64,000 nt of DNA. Origin: Bacteroidia bacterium. GTDB taxonomy: Bacteria > Bacteroidota > Bacteroidia > J057 > JADKCL01. Below, one piece after another: positions 43,393 through 53,169 of this stretch (the first letter of the stretch is position 1; the number at the start of each line of letters is the position of its first letter). Both the position numbers and the translations under genes were made by a program. The DNA is taken from the NCBI GenBank assembly GCA_020635905.1, contig JACJYV010000002.1:1240001-1304000 (forward strand), written 5' to 3'. Below the pieces are notes generated by a model. That model ran no database searches, had not been told where the DNA came from, and saw nothing but the letters and a program-made list of their open reading frames with translations.

Positions 43393-46300
43393 TCAGTCCT
43401 CCTCGCTGGATTGGATAAAGTGCTCAAACATTTTCTTGGGCTTCCATTTCACATACTCCTTGTCCCAGGCCATCCAGGTAGAGATTTCCCCTGAAGTCAG
43501 CTGTTTGGGATCGAGGGGAAAGGGGCCGACCATGCCCACATAAGTCACCAATGCACCTGCCCAGGAAGAATATTTCGCATGAATCAGAAAATAGCGCCCC
43601 ACCTGGCCATCAACCTCAATTTCCTTTGCGGCCACTACATCCATAAAATCAGGAAACTCGTCCTGATATTCCAGTTCTTCGGCCAGGTAGCATTCGGCAA
43701 AATAGGCCTGAGTGGCAAAACGGGTAGGAAACTGATCCTCCATTTTAAATTTTTTCAGACCCAGGTACAGATCACGTGCCATCAGCCAGGTATTGGCCAC
43801 ATCATTGATGGTGTCCTCCGCGACCGGGTAATTATTTTTGAGCAGGGGAGGAATGATCAGCCTTTTCAGATACCTCATGGTATCGTTGAGGGCGTGCTCA
43901 ATGATCTGGCGGGAAGTGTCGTCTATTTCCATGCGGCAGAGCAATTCGATCGCATTGCCGGCATGCCAGGAACGGGGCCGCAGGGAGTCGGGTGTATCAG
44001 GATTCTGATAGGCCCTGGCCACACGAATCAGGTTGGATCTCACGGAGTTGAGGGGTTCCAGAGGAATAATCTCTTTATCGAGGGCATTGATGACGTGGTC
44101 CAGGTAGCGTCCCTGAAAAAAGGGTTCATCCACCCGGCTCAGGAGGGCGGGATAAAGTCCGGGCATCAGTTCCAGTGAATCCTCCAGATAATTGAATACC
44201 CGGTAAGATTCCTGGCCTTCGACCTCAAGCTTTTGCAGAAGTTCCACTGCCTCAGCGATGCTTTCGACGGTTTGTTCATCCATAAGGTCCCTGATCAGAG
44301 AGACCTGAACCCCGGGAGGGAAGCTGCTTCTGATCCCGCGGATAAATGTGTCGTTCTTTTCTGGATGTAGCTGGAGGTAACCCTTCAGCAGGGCCAGACG
44401 GATGTCGCAATTGCCCGAGTCCTCGGCGGGATAGGATTTTTGCAACGCCGTTTTCAGGCGGGGCAAATGGGTGGAATCCCAGTAGTAATTTTCGAGGGCA
44501 AGCAGGGCATTTTCCCGGTTGGGCAGGCTGGTGTCGGACAAGGTGGTCAGAATCAGGTCGAGTTTGTCGCTGAAGGGGTCAAAATCAGGAGTCTTGCCCG
44601 TGAGCTGGAAGCTGTTGAGAAATTCCCCTGATATTCTCTCAGGCTCTTTGGATGCAGGCGACCAGGAATATATTTCATACATCCAGGGTCCGCGAATCAG
44701 AATCCGGGTAGCCCGGTAAAGGTTGGCTTTTTTGTATTTGCCACGAACCTCCAGGATTTTTCCCCCGCCTTCTTTTCCTTCGTCCCATTTCACCGCTGGA
44801 TTTTCGAGATCATCAGACAGATTTTCCAGGAAATTATACCACGAGAAAACAGAATCCGCGTTGGGAAAGGTGGTGAAGGGGGTAAAGAAATTGACCGAAA
44901 CCCCGTAATTGACCCCGGAAAGGGAATCAAAGAAGTAATGGGTCACGGTGGAATCCAGAAAAGGAGTGCTGTTCCAGTAAGTTTCTGTGTCCAGGGTATC
45001 GACCTTGATGCGCATGATGCCGGGTGAATTTACCTCAAATCCGTATTTTTCACTGCTGAAAGGCTCCATTCTGGTCTGAATAAAGGGAGAAAAGTGAAAT
45101 GTGTCAAAGTAGGGATCGTGGATCAGGTCTTCTTTTGCGTTTTTCTCCTGTGTATGGATTACCACGAGGTGGCAGAGGTAGCCACCCCGCAGGAAAATCT
45201 TCCCTGCAGAGGTCTCCCGGCCGTTTTTCTCCCGCGAATACCACAAGCCGCGGAATCCGTCTTCCTCAATCCAGATACTCTGGCGGGCCTGACCCAGACG
45301 GGTGGTATCGCCGCGCGAGAGGATGGTGGAAAAGTACACAGAATCATCCTCCAGAATGAAGCCAGGAGCATAATTTACCAATTGAGCCAGGTAAAATTTC
45401 CCGCTGATATCATCATAGCTATTGACCATGGTCATGGGGCATTTGCCGATCTTGGGCACATCAAGCACAGAGTGGGTTTTGGTGGCTTTGCCGGGAAGGG
45501 AGCACACAAATATATCAGGACCCAGGACAAACTCTTTCCAGTCGCCCGAAATACGGTCAATGAGTTTCACCGAATTCAAAAACCGTTCTGCATTGCCATT
45601 TCCCTTTTGCGTTTCGTGGTATTCTGTAATAAAACTGTAAAGCACCCCTTCGCTGCTCAACATGAGTTTGCCCTGCAGAAAGCGGTGTGTTTCAGGAATT
45701 TCGGCCAGAAATTCGCGGTAGAATCCCTGCTCAAATTTGTATTCTTCTGACCTGAGCATGGTGCCATCGCGATTTTCCACCGCCTTGTTGGTCGCATTCA
45801 ACAGCGCTTCTTTTAGTTTGGCCTTGCTGGTTTTGGCGCCGGGTTTATAATCTTTGCCAAAAGCCAGGTAATTGGTTCCTGTGCCCTGATCTGTGGCCAT
45901 GTGCATTTTCATGATGCCCAGACTGAGATGCAATTCTTCTGCCGTGGCCGGCATATCCACCTGAAATCCGTTTTCGGGCACTTTGCGGGTAATCCATTCC
46001 AGTTTTACCTCGGGCGAGCTGAACTGATAGGGAGCCTCCCCGCGGCTCCAGGTGGCTTTCACCCGTCGCAGGGTATAGCCTTTTTCCTGCAGGAGATGAA
46101 TGATCCCCATGTCGCCGCACAGGTGGGCCGAACCCGCCACACAAAAGGAGGGACCTTCTTTGGAAAGTCGCATAATGGTCTCCACCATTTGCACATTCCG
46201 TTCGTCGAGCAACATGTTTTTGAAATTTTTGTCGTACTCCACGATCTGGCAAATGGTCTCCAGATCCCCCCTGCCATATACATTGATAAAGCGGTCCATG

Positions 46301-46953
46301 TACTCGTGGCTGAGTGACCTGCGGATTTCTGTTTCGAGGTAATATTTTTTTTCCTCCTCCTGGCTCTCAGAGATTTCTTCCTGCTTGATTTCTTTCTTCC
46401 CTTCGATCATATCCAGGGTTGACGAGACGGTTTCCAGACTTTCCACCCGTTTGCCGTGACCGCGGGCCAGACCAAAAAGGTAGGCATCCAGGAAGGTGGG
46501 ATAGGAGTAATCTCCCTTGTACAACTGTGATTGCAGCATGGGGCGCACATACCACGGACGATCTTTGGAAACGCCCGCAAAAGGCGAATCGTCTCCCATT
46601 TTGAAGCGCTCGAACTCCTGTCTCAGCTGACGGGTATCCAGAGCATTTTGCATCAGGGCCGTGATATTGTCTGATTTCTGTTTTTGGAACAGCATTTTGG
46701 TCAGGGAGTCGGGGTGAATCTCCATGGCAAAAATCTTGCACTGATCCAGCAACAAAAGGACGGAATCGGGGAAATTGAACACCCGTTCGTCCGAAACGTG
46801 CATGCTTCCCATCACATAGGAAGGCTGAGTCAGACCATTTCCACTTATTTCCCAGAGCAACCCGTATTCAGGCGGATTCTGGGCGAAGGTTTTTGTTAAA
46901 CAAATGAGCACCAGGCAGCAAAGGCTGGAGGCACTAATTGAAAATAATTTCAT
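43393..46953 (-). CDS. TraB/GumN-domain giant secreted protein
   Basis: 1186 residues. Signal peptide MKLFSISASSLCCLVLICLTKTFA. Residues ~27-310 are a TraB/GumN domain: GSMHVSDE (49-56; the family's conserved GxxH) and FCVAGSAHLCGDMGIIHLL (second conserved GxxH) near 270. TraB/GumN domains are Tiki-like metalloprotease relatives. Residues 310-1186 form a long beta/alpha region without recognised domains, including a helical HEAT-like stretch (~770-950) with regularly spaced leucines. Probably periplasmic or outer-membrane associated. First gene of a two-gene operon with the TPR protein. Confidence 0.7.
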   Translation of the reverse strand: MKLFSISASSLCCLVLICLTKTFAQNPPEYGLLWEISGNGLTQPSYVMGSMHVSDERVFNFPDSVLLLLDQCKIFAMEIHPDSLTKMLFQKQKSDNITALMQNALDTRQLRQEFERFKMGDDSPFAGVSKDRPWYVRPMLQSQLYKGDYSYPTFLDAYLFGLARGHGKRVESLETVSSTLDMIEGKKEIKQEEISESQEEEKKYYLETEIRRSLSHEYMDRFINVYGRGDLETICQIVEYDKNFKNMLLDERNVQMVETIMRLSKEGPSFCVAGSAHLCGDMGIIHLLQEKGYTLRRVKATWSRGEAPYQFSSPEVKLEWITRKVPENGFQVDMPATAEELHLSLGIMKMHMATDQGTGTNYLAFGKDYKPGAKTSKAKLKEALLNATNKAVENRDGTMLRSEEYKFEQGFYREFLAEIPETHRFLQGKLMLSSEGVLYSFITEYHETQKGNGNAERFLNSVKLIDRISGDWKEFVLGPDIFVCSLPGKATKTHSVLDVPKIGKCPMTMVNSYDDISGKFYLAQLVNYAPGFILEDDSVYFSTILSRGDTTRLGQARQSIWIEEDGFRGLWYSREKNGRETSAGKIFLRGGYLCHLVVIHTQEKNAKEDLIHDPYFDTFHFSPFIQTRMEPFSSEKYGFEVNSPGIMRIKVDTLDTETYWNSTPFLDSTVTHYFFDSLSGVNYGVSVNFFTPFTTFPNADSVFSWYNFLENLSDDLENPAVKWDEGKEGGGKILEVRGKYKKANLYRATRILIRGPWMYEIYSWSPASKEPERISGEFLNSFQLTGKTPDFDPFSDKLDLILTTLSDTSLPNRENALLALENYYWDSTHLPRLKTALQKSYPAEDSGNCDIRLALLKGYLQLHPEKNDTFIRGIRSSFPPGVQVSLIRDLMDEQTVESIAEAVELLQKLEVEGQESYRVFNYLEDSLELMPGLYPALLSRVDEPFFQGRYLDHVINALDKEIIPLEPLNSVRSNLIRVARAYQNPDTPDSLRPRSWHAGNAIELLCRMEIDDTSRQIIEHALNDTMRYLKRLIIPPLLKNNYPVAEDTINDVANTWLMARDLYLGLKKFKMEDQFPTRFATQAYFAECYLAEELEYQDEFPDFMDVVAAKEIEVDGQVGRYFLIHAKYSSWAGALVTYVGMVGPFPLDPKQLTSGEISTWMAWDKEYVKWKPKKMFEHFIQSSEED

Positions 46954-46989
46954 GCGTAAGGCTAAATAATCAGGTTAATCAAATATAGC

Positions 46990-47330
46990 GAAAATTCTGA
47001 ATTGGCAAAACCTTGTCCCGCCCTGACCGCAAGCGGTCAGAATTGGCTCTGGAGGTCACTTTTCAGGGCTTCAATTGAAGGGTTTTGGGGGATCGCAAAG
47101 CACGCAAAGGGCTTGTTTTTCGCGTTTCTTGGGTTGGAGGGAGCAATCCCGAAAGCTTTCGGGATCGCAAAGGCAGAGTGCTATAAAAAGCAGAGTGCAA
47201 TAAAAAACCGTCCAGCTTAGCGTATTCCGAATGCTTTCGGAACCACTCCAACCAACGAAATCCCGAAAGCATTCGGGAGGGCCCAAGAATCTTGGCGGTC
47301 TTTGCGATACGAATCATTTTAGAACGTTTT
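46990..47330. repeat. CGCAAAG-type MITE-like repeat, diverged copy
   Basis: Shares the blocks TCGCAAAGCACGCAAAGG, CGCGTTTCTTGGGTTGGAGG, AATCCCGAAAGCATTCGGGA and CTTGGCGGTCTTTGCGATAC (47291-47310) with copies at 51464, 55515 and 61569. Contains the palindrome CTGACCGCAAGCGGTCAG (47032-47049). The ORFs at 47063-47425 are composition artefacts. The rest of the gap to 47570 shows nothing recognisable. Confidence 0.7.
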
Positions 47331-47570
47331 TGGACAAAATTGCTGGGATTGTGAAGCATTCCCCCAGGCCCGGCAACCCAATATTTTCGCAGACGTAAAA
47401 ATCCACATATTAACAGCCCGCCCATTTACTTCCCGATAAATAATTCCTCATATTTGTCAAAAATCCGGGCTGTCCTTTTGGGGCAGCTGGCCCATGGAAA
47501 ACAGGATTGAATTGCTTGAAAACCCCGAATCTTACAGCCCAAAGCTCTCTGCCAGCGGCCGGATACCCAC

Positions 47571-49163
47571 ATGAGTGCCATTAAAAAACTTGCCAGTCAG
47601 ACCGCCATTTACGGGCTCAGTTCGATTTTCGGGCGGGTGGTGGTTTGGGGGCTCACGCCCATTTATACGGGATTGATGAACCCGGGCGAGTATGGGATTT
47701 TTTCCGACCTCTATACCTTTGTGACTTATTTTCTGGTGATCCTGACCTTTGGGATGGAAACCACCTTTTTCCGTTACTCTTCTGATGAAAAAATTGGCGA
47801 CCGGGCCTATAACCAGGCTTTCCTGTTTGTGGGAATGCTTTCCAGCCTGTTTGTACTGGTCACGGCGCTGGCATACGTGCCTCTGGCCGGGTTGGCAGGC
47901 TACGAAACCCGCCCAGAACTGGTTCTCATGGTCATATTCATCCTGTTTATGGATGTTTCGACCTCTCTGCCCATGGCCAAATTGCGTTACGACGAGCGGC
48001 CCATGGTTTTCGCGGCCATTTCCCTTTCCTCCATCGCCCTCAACGTGGGGTTGAATTTGTTTTTCTATGTTGTATTGAAGAAAACCACTTCAGACTACGT
48101 CTTCATTTCAAATCTGGTGGCTTCCGCCTTCAAAATGGTGCTGCTGGTGACCTTCAGCCTGCCTCTGACCGTAATCTGGGCCAAATTGGGGGCCTTTGGG
48201 AAAAAACTGGCCGGGGTAAACGTTTTGCCCACCAGCCTCAAACCCGAAATCAAATTGCTGCGCCCCATGGCCATGTTTGGCTTTTATATCATGCTGGCCG
48301 GGCTGTCGGGTATGCTCAACCAAAACAGCGACATCACCTTTCTCAAACGAATCTGGGAGGACGGGGCAAAGTTTCTCGGCCATGCCCGCTCGGGCGAGGA
48401 GATGGTGGGATTTCTCTCTGCAGGCAAAAAACTGGCTGTGATCGTGGCCCTTTTTACCCAGGCTTTTCGCTATGCCGCCGAGCCCTTCTTTTTCAAAGAA
48501 GCCCTCAAAAAAGATTCCCGCGAAACTTTCGCCCGGGTATTTCACCTCTTTATGATGGCGGGCATTTACGTTTTTCTGTGGGTGGGCAGCTTTGCAGAGG
48601 AATTTGTTTCAGTTAAAATTCTTGGCTTTCAGCTCATTGACGAGCGTTACTGGGATGGTTTGACTGCCATTCCCTGGCTGCTGGCCGCCTTCATTCTGGG
48701 TGGGGCCTACACCAACATCTCCATTTGGTTCAAGCTGACTAAACAGGTCCGTTTCGGCCTGTTATTCTCCATCGTGGGCACCCTGGTCATAGTTGGGTTA
48801 CACTTCATTCTCATCCCATCCTATGGCCTGATTGGCAGTTCCATTGCCATGATGACCGGCTATGTGGTGATGGTGATTCTGGTATTTTCCTTTGGCCAGA
48901 AATATTACCCCATTCCCTACAAAATCGGGCGCATCGCCCTCTATTCTGCCCTGGTACTGGTGGCGTTTACCCTCAACAAACTCCTGGGAGTCGATGGAAT
49001 TCTTTCCATGGTGTTCCTGAAAAAACTCCTCATTACCGTAGCCGTTTTAGGCGGAATTCTTTTGATCGAGAAAAAAAATCCCACTTTCCCCAGCCAAAAA
49101 CCACCTGAGGATGAACCTGAGGAGCCCCAGGCTCCTCCCCGGGAAAACAGAAGCCGGGAATAG
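47571..49163 (+). CDS. Polysaccharide flippase-like membrane protein (MOP superfamily)
   Basis: 530 residues, about 14 hydrophobic helices, with the start KLASQTAIYGLSSIFGRVVVWGLTPIYTGLMNPGEYGIFS typical of Wzx/PST-type exporters (Y-G-xx-S-x-x-G-R...T-P-x-Y-T...P-x-E-Y-G). It would flip lipid-linked oligosaccharides across the inner membrane. The C-terminal ~30 residues are a charged Pro/Glu-rich cytosolic tail. No glycosyltransferase genes lie nearby, so its sugar is unknown. Converges with the PrsW-like gene, stops 2 bp apart. Confidence 0.85.
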   Translation: MSAIKKLASQTAIYGLSSIFGRVVVWGLTPIYTGLMNPGEYGIFSDLYTFVTYFLVILTFGMETTFFRYSSDEKIGDRAYNQAFLFVGMLSSLFVLVTALAYVPLAGLAGYETRPELVLMVIFILFMDVSTSLPMAKLRYDERPMVFAAISLSSIALNVGLNLFFYVVLKKTTSDYVFISNLVASAFKMVLLVTFSLPLTVIWAKLGAFGKKLAGVNVLPTSLKPEIKLLRPMAMFGFYIMLAGLSGMLNQNSDITFLKRIWEDGAKFLGHARSGEEMVGFLSAGKKLAVIVALFTQAFRYAAEPFFFKEALKKDSRETFARVFHLFMMAGIYVFLWVGSFAEEFVSVKILGFQLIDERYWDGLTAIPWLLAAFILGGAYTNISIWFKLTKQVRFGLLFSIVGTLVIVGLHFILIPSYGLIGSSIAMMTGYVVMVILVFSFGQKYYPIPYKIGRIALYSALVLVAFTLNKLLGVDGILSMVFLKKLLITVAVLGGILLIEKKNPTFPSQKPPEDEPEEPQAPPRENRSRE

Positions 49164-49165
49164 GT

Positions 49166-51370
49166 CTATTCCACCAGGGCATAACCCACCAGTTTGAAAT
49201 CGCGGCGGTTTTTCTCCTCCTGAAATATCAGTTGTGGGTTGTCCACGGTAATCACCATGACCCGCTGTCTGCGGCCCTTGTGCAGGATTTCCGCCCGATC
49301 CTCGGGCGCCAGCAAGACCATTTCATAAATGATGCCATTGCGGGAAAGCGGCTTTTCCAAAGTCAGAACCATGTAACCCGTGCCCTCGTTGAGGGCAATT
49401 CGTTCCGTGATTTTGCCCCGCAGGGGCAAAGCCGGGGCCAGCTTGCCCGATTTTCGGGAAGGCAGCAGGGTCAGTTCCAGGCCAAGGGCCTGGTTGTGGT
49501 CGAGTCCTGCGCCTTTACGCAGCAATTTCAGGGCCTCCCAGGCCCCGGGGCGCACATCCATGCGGCTCAGTTGAATGGCCGCAAAGGCCATCAGGTAGCT
49601 GCCCGAAGCCAGGTTGTAGAAAAACTGGTTGTTTGCCTCGCTCACATTATAAATCAGGCCCATACCCAGGTACTCAAACATGAGTACCGCGGTCAGGCCG
49701 AGGGCCAGCTGACCGCCCAGAATACGCATGCCGGGCAGGCGGCTGCGGTCCAGCCAGGGCGAAATATTGAGGGCATTATTGAACATGATGGCCAGAAAAA
49801 CCACATTTATAAAAAGAAACCCTGTACTGATCAGTGAAAAATCTGCAGTCGATTTGCTGACCAGCCAGAAGTCATAAAATCCGTGGCTCAGGGCCGCCAG
49901 CAACAGAAAAAGTGGCAGGAACTGCCACGCAGGCCGCTGATAACGCCATTTGGCCAGGATCAACCCGTAAGCCACCAGGCAGGCGTCAAAGAGGTGCCCG
50001 ATACTGGCCGAAAGCGCCCGAGCATGGATGATGTAACTGTGGGCCGGGTCGATGTACAGGAGATTTTCCACAAAAGCAAACCCCAGAGCCGAAGCCCCGG
50101 CATAAATGAGGTAGTCCACGGCCTCGTCGGCCTGGCGGAAAATGTACACCACCAGGAAAAAGGGCAGGAATTTTACCAATTCCTCCACCAGCCCAATGGC
50201 CAGCACAGAATACCCCAGGTCATGCCAGAAGTGGCCGTTCAGATTATAATTCCCGTAAAAAAGCAACACATCAGACATGGGCTCGACCAGCCAGGAAAAT
50301 AAACCTCCCAGCACCACGGTGGAAATCATCCAGAACCACTTTTCCTTGCGAAAGGCATCCACTTTGCGCAAGTAAGCCACCCAGACCACCAAAATGAGCA
50401 GGGCACCCAGAAATCCTGTCAGATTCAGGGATTTTTGCAAATGGCTGAACACAGCCTGATAATAATCCACCAATTTCCCCTGTTTGAGGGAAACCTCCCG
50501 TTTGATGGGCATGGGGATATAGTCCCGCACTACGGGATCATTCAGCTTGTGGGCCAAAAATTCAAGTCGGCCTTCGTGATACAGTTTCCAGGCCATCACA
50601 GCATAGGCGCCTTCCACATATCCCTGTTGCTCAATTTCTCTCCCCAGAAAGATCTTACCCAGGTAGTCAGGATTCATGCCCCTGAATTCCACAAAACGGG
50701 GCGGAATTTCTGCCATTTTAAACAGGGTCTTGCCTACCAGAAAGTTGCCATATTTGACCCGCTCCTTTGCCAGTGGCATCAGACGGATTAATGCCTCTTC
50801 GTATTCTCCCTGGTGAAAATGGAACATTCCCATGCCCAGCGGGTGGATGTTTTTCATGCCGGGAACCGTATCCAGATCGCGGTAATAAAAATTCACATCC
50901 CATTCCCGCCGAAAATCACGGCCCTCCCGGGTTACCCAACTGGCAGGCTGGGCGTACATGGCCTCAACCCATTGGTAATTCAGATCCAGATTGGCTGGAT
51001 CATGCTTCATCAGGGCCTTTTGGCCTTTTTCAACCCAATGGGCCTCGTCACGCAGCTTGCCAAGCTCCACCATTTCCTGCGCGGTCGAAAACCTTTCCGC
51101 TGGAATGAAGGCATTCCCAATCCCCAAAACGAGGACCACAAGGAAGAAAGAGCGCAAAAGACCATCGCGGAAGGCAAATTTGGAGAAGGATTCTCCTCCC
51201 TTGCTGTGGGCCGGAAAAATCCGGTACAGATAGGCCAGATATGCCACCACCACCAGAAAAATCAGGTAAATCCACAGCAGGGTAAAAACCCATTCCCGGG
51301 CGAAAATGGTGAGCAGAATAAACAAAACAAGGGTGACCAGGGTTCCGGCTAACAGGTATTTCTTTATCAT
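49166..51370 (-). CDS. PrsW-type intramembrane metalloprotease
   Basis: 734 residues. Two N-terminal membrane helices, a soluble 90-330 region, then 8 or so helices carrying the PrsW motifs: EELVKFLPFF, FAFVENLLYI, SIGHLFDACLVAYG and LSHGFYDFW, in the right order (Glu-Glu, Glu-Asn, His, His...Asp). PrsW proteases cleave anti-sigma factors or other membrane substrates. The final ~170 residues are soluble and beta-rich, an addition to the minimal PrsW. The periplasmic/cytosolic segment at 90-330 contains helical TPR-like sequence. Substrate unknown. Confidence 0.8.
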   Translation of the reverse strand: MIKKYLLAGTLVTLVLFILLTIFAREWVFTLLWIYLIFLVVVAYLAYLYRIFPAHSKGGESFSKFAFRDGLLRSFFLVVLVLGIGNAFIPAERFSTAQEMVELGKLRDEAHWVEKGQKALMKHDPANLDLNYQWVEAMYAQPASWVTREGRDFRREWDVNFYYRDLDTVPGMKNIHPLGMGMFHFHQGEYEEALIRLMPLAKERVKYGNFLVGKTLFKMAEIPPRFVEFRGMNPDYLGKIFLGREIEQQGYVEGAYAVMAWKLYHEGRLEFLAHKLNDPVVRDYIPMPIKREVSLKQGKLVDYYQAVFSHLQKSLNLTGFLGALLILVVWVAYLRKVDAFRKEKWFWMISTVVLGGLFSWLVEPMSDVLLFYGNYNLNGHFWHDLGYSVLAIGLVEELVKFLPFFLVVYIFRQADEAVDYLIYAGASALGFAFVENLLYIDPAHSYIIHARALSASIGHLFDACLVAYGLILAKWRYQRPAWQFLPLFLLLAALSHGFYDFWLVSKSTADFSLISTGFLFINVVFLAIMFNNALNISPWLDRSRLPGMRILGGQLALGLTAVLMFEYLGMGLIYNVSEANNQFFYNLASGSYLMAFAAIQLSRMDVRPGAWEALKLLRKGAGLDHNQALGLELTLLPSRKSGKLAPALPLRGKITERIALNEGTGYMVLTLEKPLSRNGIIYEMVLLAPEDRAEILHKGRRQRVMVITVDNPQLIFQEEKNRRDFKLVGYALVE

Positions 51371-51463
51371 TCAGGTGTTGTATGGTGATCAGGTAGCAAT
51401 TTTATACGGGCCAATTCCTGAAATCGTTTTGAAAATCGTCCCTGTAAGTGATCGAAATGGTGT

Positions 51464-51740
51464 CAACTAAAGGGTTGAAATGTCACGCAAAGGACGCGAA
51501 GGGAATGTTTTCCGCGTTTCGTTGGTTGAAGAGAGCAATCCAGCGACGAAGTCGCTCATTTGGAGATAGGTTTCGCATAGGCGTCACCTTAGTGGGAATT
51601 TTACCACAGAGAACACAGAGAACACAGAGAATCAGTGGTTTATGTTTTTATTTCAGAAAAAGATAATGCAAAATAATTGAGGACACAGAGGATTTTCACC
51701 AGTATAGCTCTGTGAACTCTTCCATTTTGTGCATCCTCTC
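51464..51740. repeat. Back-to-back CGCAAAG-type and ACAGAG-type dispersed repeats
   Basis: 51464-51580: TGTCAACTAAAGGGTTG followed by TCACGCAAAGGACGCGAAGG and CGCGTTTCGTTGGTTGAAGA. 51584-51740: CGCATAGGCGTCACCTTAGTG followed by TTACCACAGAGAACACAGAG and a copy of the 42001-42150 sequence. Both halves begin with versions of the same GTCAAC(TTAG) end motif, so they may be two related MITEs inserted side by side. Confidence 0.7.
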
Positions 51741-51828
51741 TGTGGCCTCCGTGGTAATGAAAAACGCTTATAGTTTCGCGCACAAACAGGCAGCCAGGGC
51801 AAAATCAGGAAATGTGATAACTTTGAAC

Positions 51829-53070
51829 ATGGCGAAATTTTCCTGTCTGACCGCTTTTCTATTGCTAATTTTTAATCTGAGCAAAAGTCAGGTGCCGCCC
51901 CTTTCCACTCAGGGGGGCAAAATAGTCGATGCACAGGGAAAGGTAATTCAGTTTCGGGGAGTGAACTGGTGGGGCGCCAATGGCAGTCTGATGCCCTATG
52001 GAGACAGCCACAAGGATGGCACGGATACCCACGGAATGCCCTTTGGGCTGCATCTGCAAAGGATTGAGGTGATGGCAGAGGCGATCAAAGATTTTGGGTT
52101 CAATGCGGTGAGATTGCCTTTTTCCAATGAAATGCTGCACAGCCAGGAACCTATGGAGCCCGCCTGGGTGGGCCCCAATTACGAACTGGCGGGCAAAACC
52201 CCGCTGCAGGTGCTTGACCGGGTGATCGAAATCCTGACGGAAAAGGAACTGATGGTCTTGCTGAATAACCACTCGACCACCACTCACTGGTGCTGCGGCT
52301 ACGATTTCAACGGGCTGTGGTATGGCCGCAATGGCTTTTGGTCGCAAACCACGGAGGATTGGATTGGGGATTGGGAAATGCTGACCCGTCGCTACCAAAA
52401 TAACCCGATGGTGGTGGGTGCAGACCTGCGCAACGAGGTCAGGCCGCGGCGGGGCAGAGTGCTGCCCCTGCCTGTGAATCCCAACTGGGGCCGCAAAAAC
52501 CAGCGCGACTGGCACCGTGCCGCCACCCGGGCGGGTGACGCCATTCACCGCATCAACCCCGACTGGCTCATCGTGGTGGAAGGCATCAATGCCCGCACCC
52601 TCTGGCTTACCCGGCTGCAGTTTCCCCATCTGAAGCCCGTAAAAAAGCATCCCATCGAGCTGAAAATCCCCCGGAAACTGGTCTATGAGGTGCATAATTA
52701 TGCCTTCAACTGGGATCGTGGGAACCTGTTGCGCCGCAAAAAGATGGTGACCTACGGTCAGTTGGATTCCCTCGCCCGCAGGGCGAGATATGAGGAAAAC
52801 TGGGGCTTCGTCACCCGGGATTCGTTTCCCCACCAGGCCCCGGTCATCCTGGGCGAACTGGGCTGCAGCGGCACTTCAGACGATGCTGGTCCTTATCTCC
52901 GTGACCTGAGCGGTTACCTGCACGAAAACGGCCTGGGCTTTTTCTGGTGGACCCTCGAAGAAGATGTGGACAATCCGGGCTCCTTTGGGATCATGAATCC
53001 TGCTTTGGACCGTATCAATGTGGATCAGGACTGGCGTTGGGATCATTTGCAAAAACTGTTTCAGGAGTGA
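51829..53070 (+). CDS. Cellulase-like glycoside hydrolase family 5 protein
   Basis: 413 residues from ATG 51829, which gives a clean signal peptide MAKFSCLTAFLLLIFNLSKS; upstream in-frame codons lie in a repeat. GH5 signatures: FRGVNWWG (42-49), FNAVRLPFSNEM (91-102), acid/base Glu203 in DLRNEV, HNY (289-291), nucleophile Glu343 in VILGELGCSG, and FFWWTLEED. It retains the two catalytic glutamates and should cleave a beta-linked glycan (cellulose, mannan or similar). No CBM and no T9SS tail, so probably periplasmic. TAACTTTG (51818-51825) just upstream matches TAnnTTTG. Confidence 0.9.
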   Translation: MAKFSCLTAFLLLIFNLSKSQVPPLSTQGGKIVDAQGKVIQFRGVNWWGANGSLMPYGDSHKDGTDTHGMPFGLHLQRIEVMAEAIKDFGFNAVRLPFSNEMLHSQEPMEPAWVGPNYELAGKTPLQVLDRVIEILTEKELMVLLNNHSTTTHWCCGYDFNGLWYGRNGFWSQTTEDWIGDWEMLTRRYQNNPMVVGADLRNEVRPRRGRVLPLPVNPNWGRKNQRDWHRAATRAGDAIHRINPDWLIVVEGINARTLWLTRLQFPHLKPVKKHPIELKIPRKLVYEVHNYAFNWDRGNLLRRKKMVTYGQLDSLARRARYEENWGFVTRDSFPHQAPVILGELGCSGTSDDAGPYLRDLSGYLHENGLGFFWWTLEEDVDNPGSFGIMNPALDRINVDQDWRWDHLQKLFQE

Positions 53071-53114
53071 ATTATCCCAATTCACGGACCCATTATTCCT
53101 CCTGAACCCCAAAC

Positions 53115-53146
53115 AAAAAGGGAGCCACCCTTTTGAGGCAGCTCCC
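53115..53146 (-). terminator. Intrinsic terminator of the 53170-53847 gene
   Basis: On the reverse strand GGGAGC (53146-53141) pairs with GCTCCC (53125-53120), extended by GCC/GGT inside, followed by TTTTTG. It lies 25-55 bp past the stop of the reverse-strand gene. Confidence 0.7.
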
Positions 53147-53169
53147 ACTTAGCAGCGAAAGAGTTTTGC

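Noticed and set aside
47063..47425. ORFs of about 70-120 codons on the reverse strand
   Set aside because: They read through the CGCAAAG-type dispersed repeat and change between copies.
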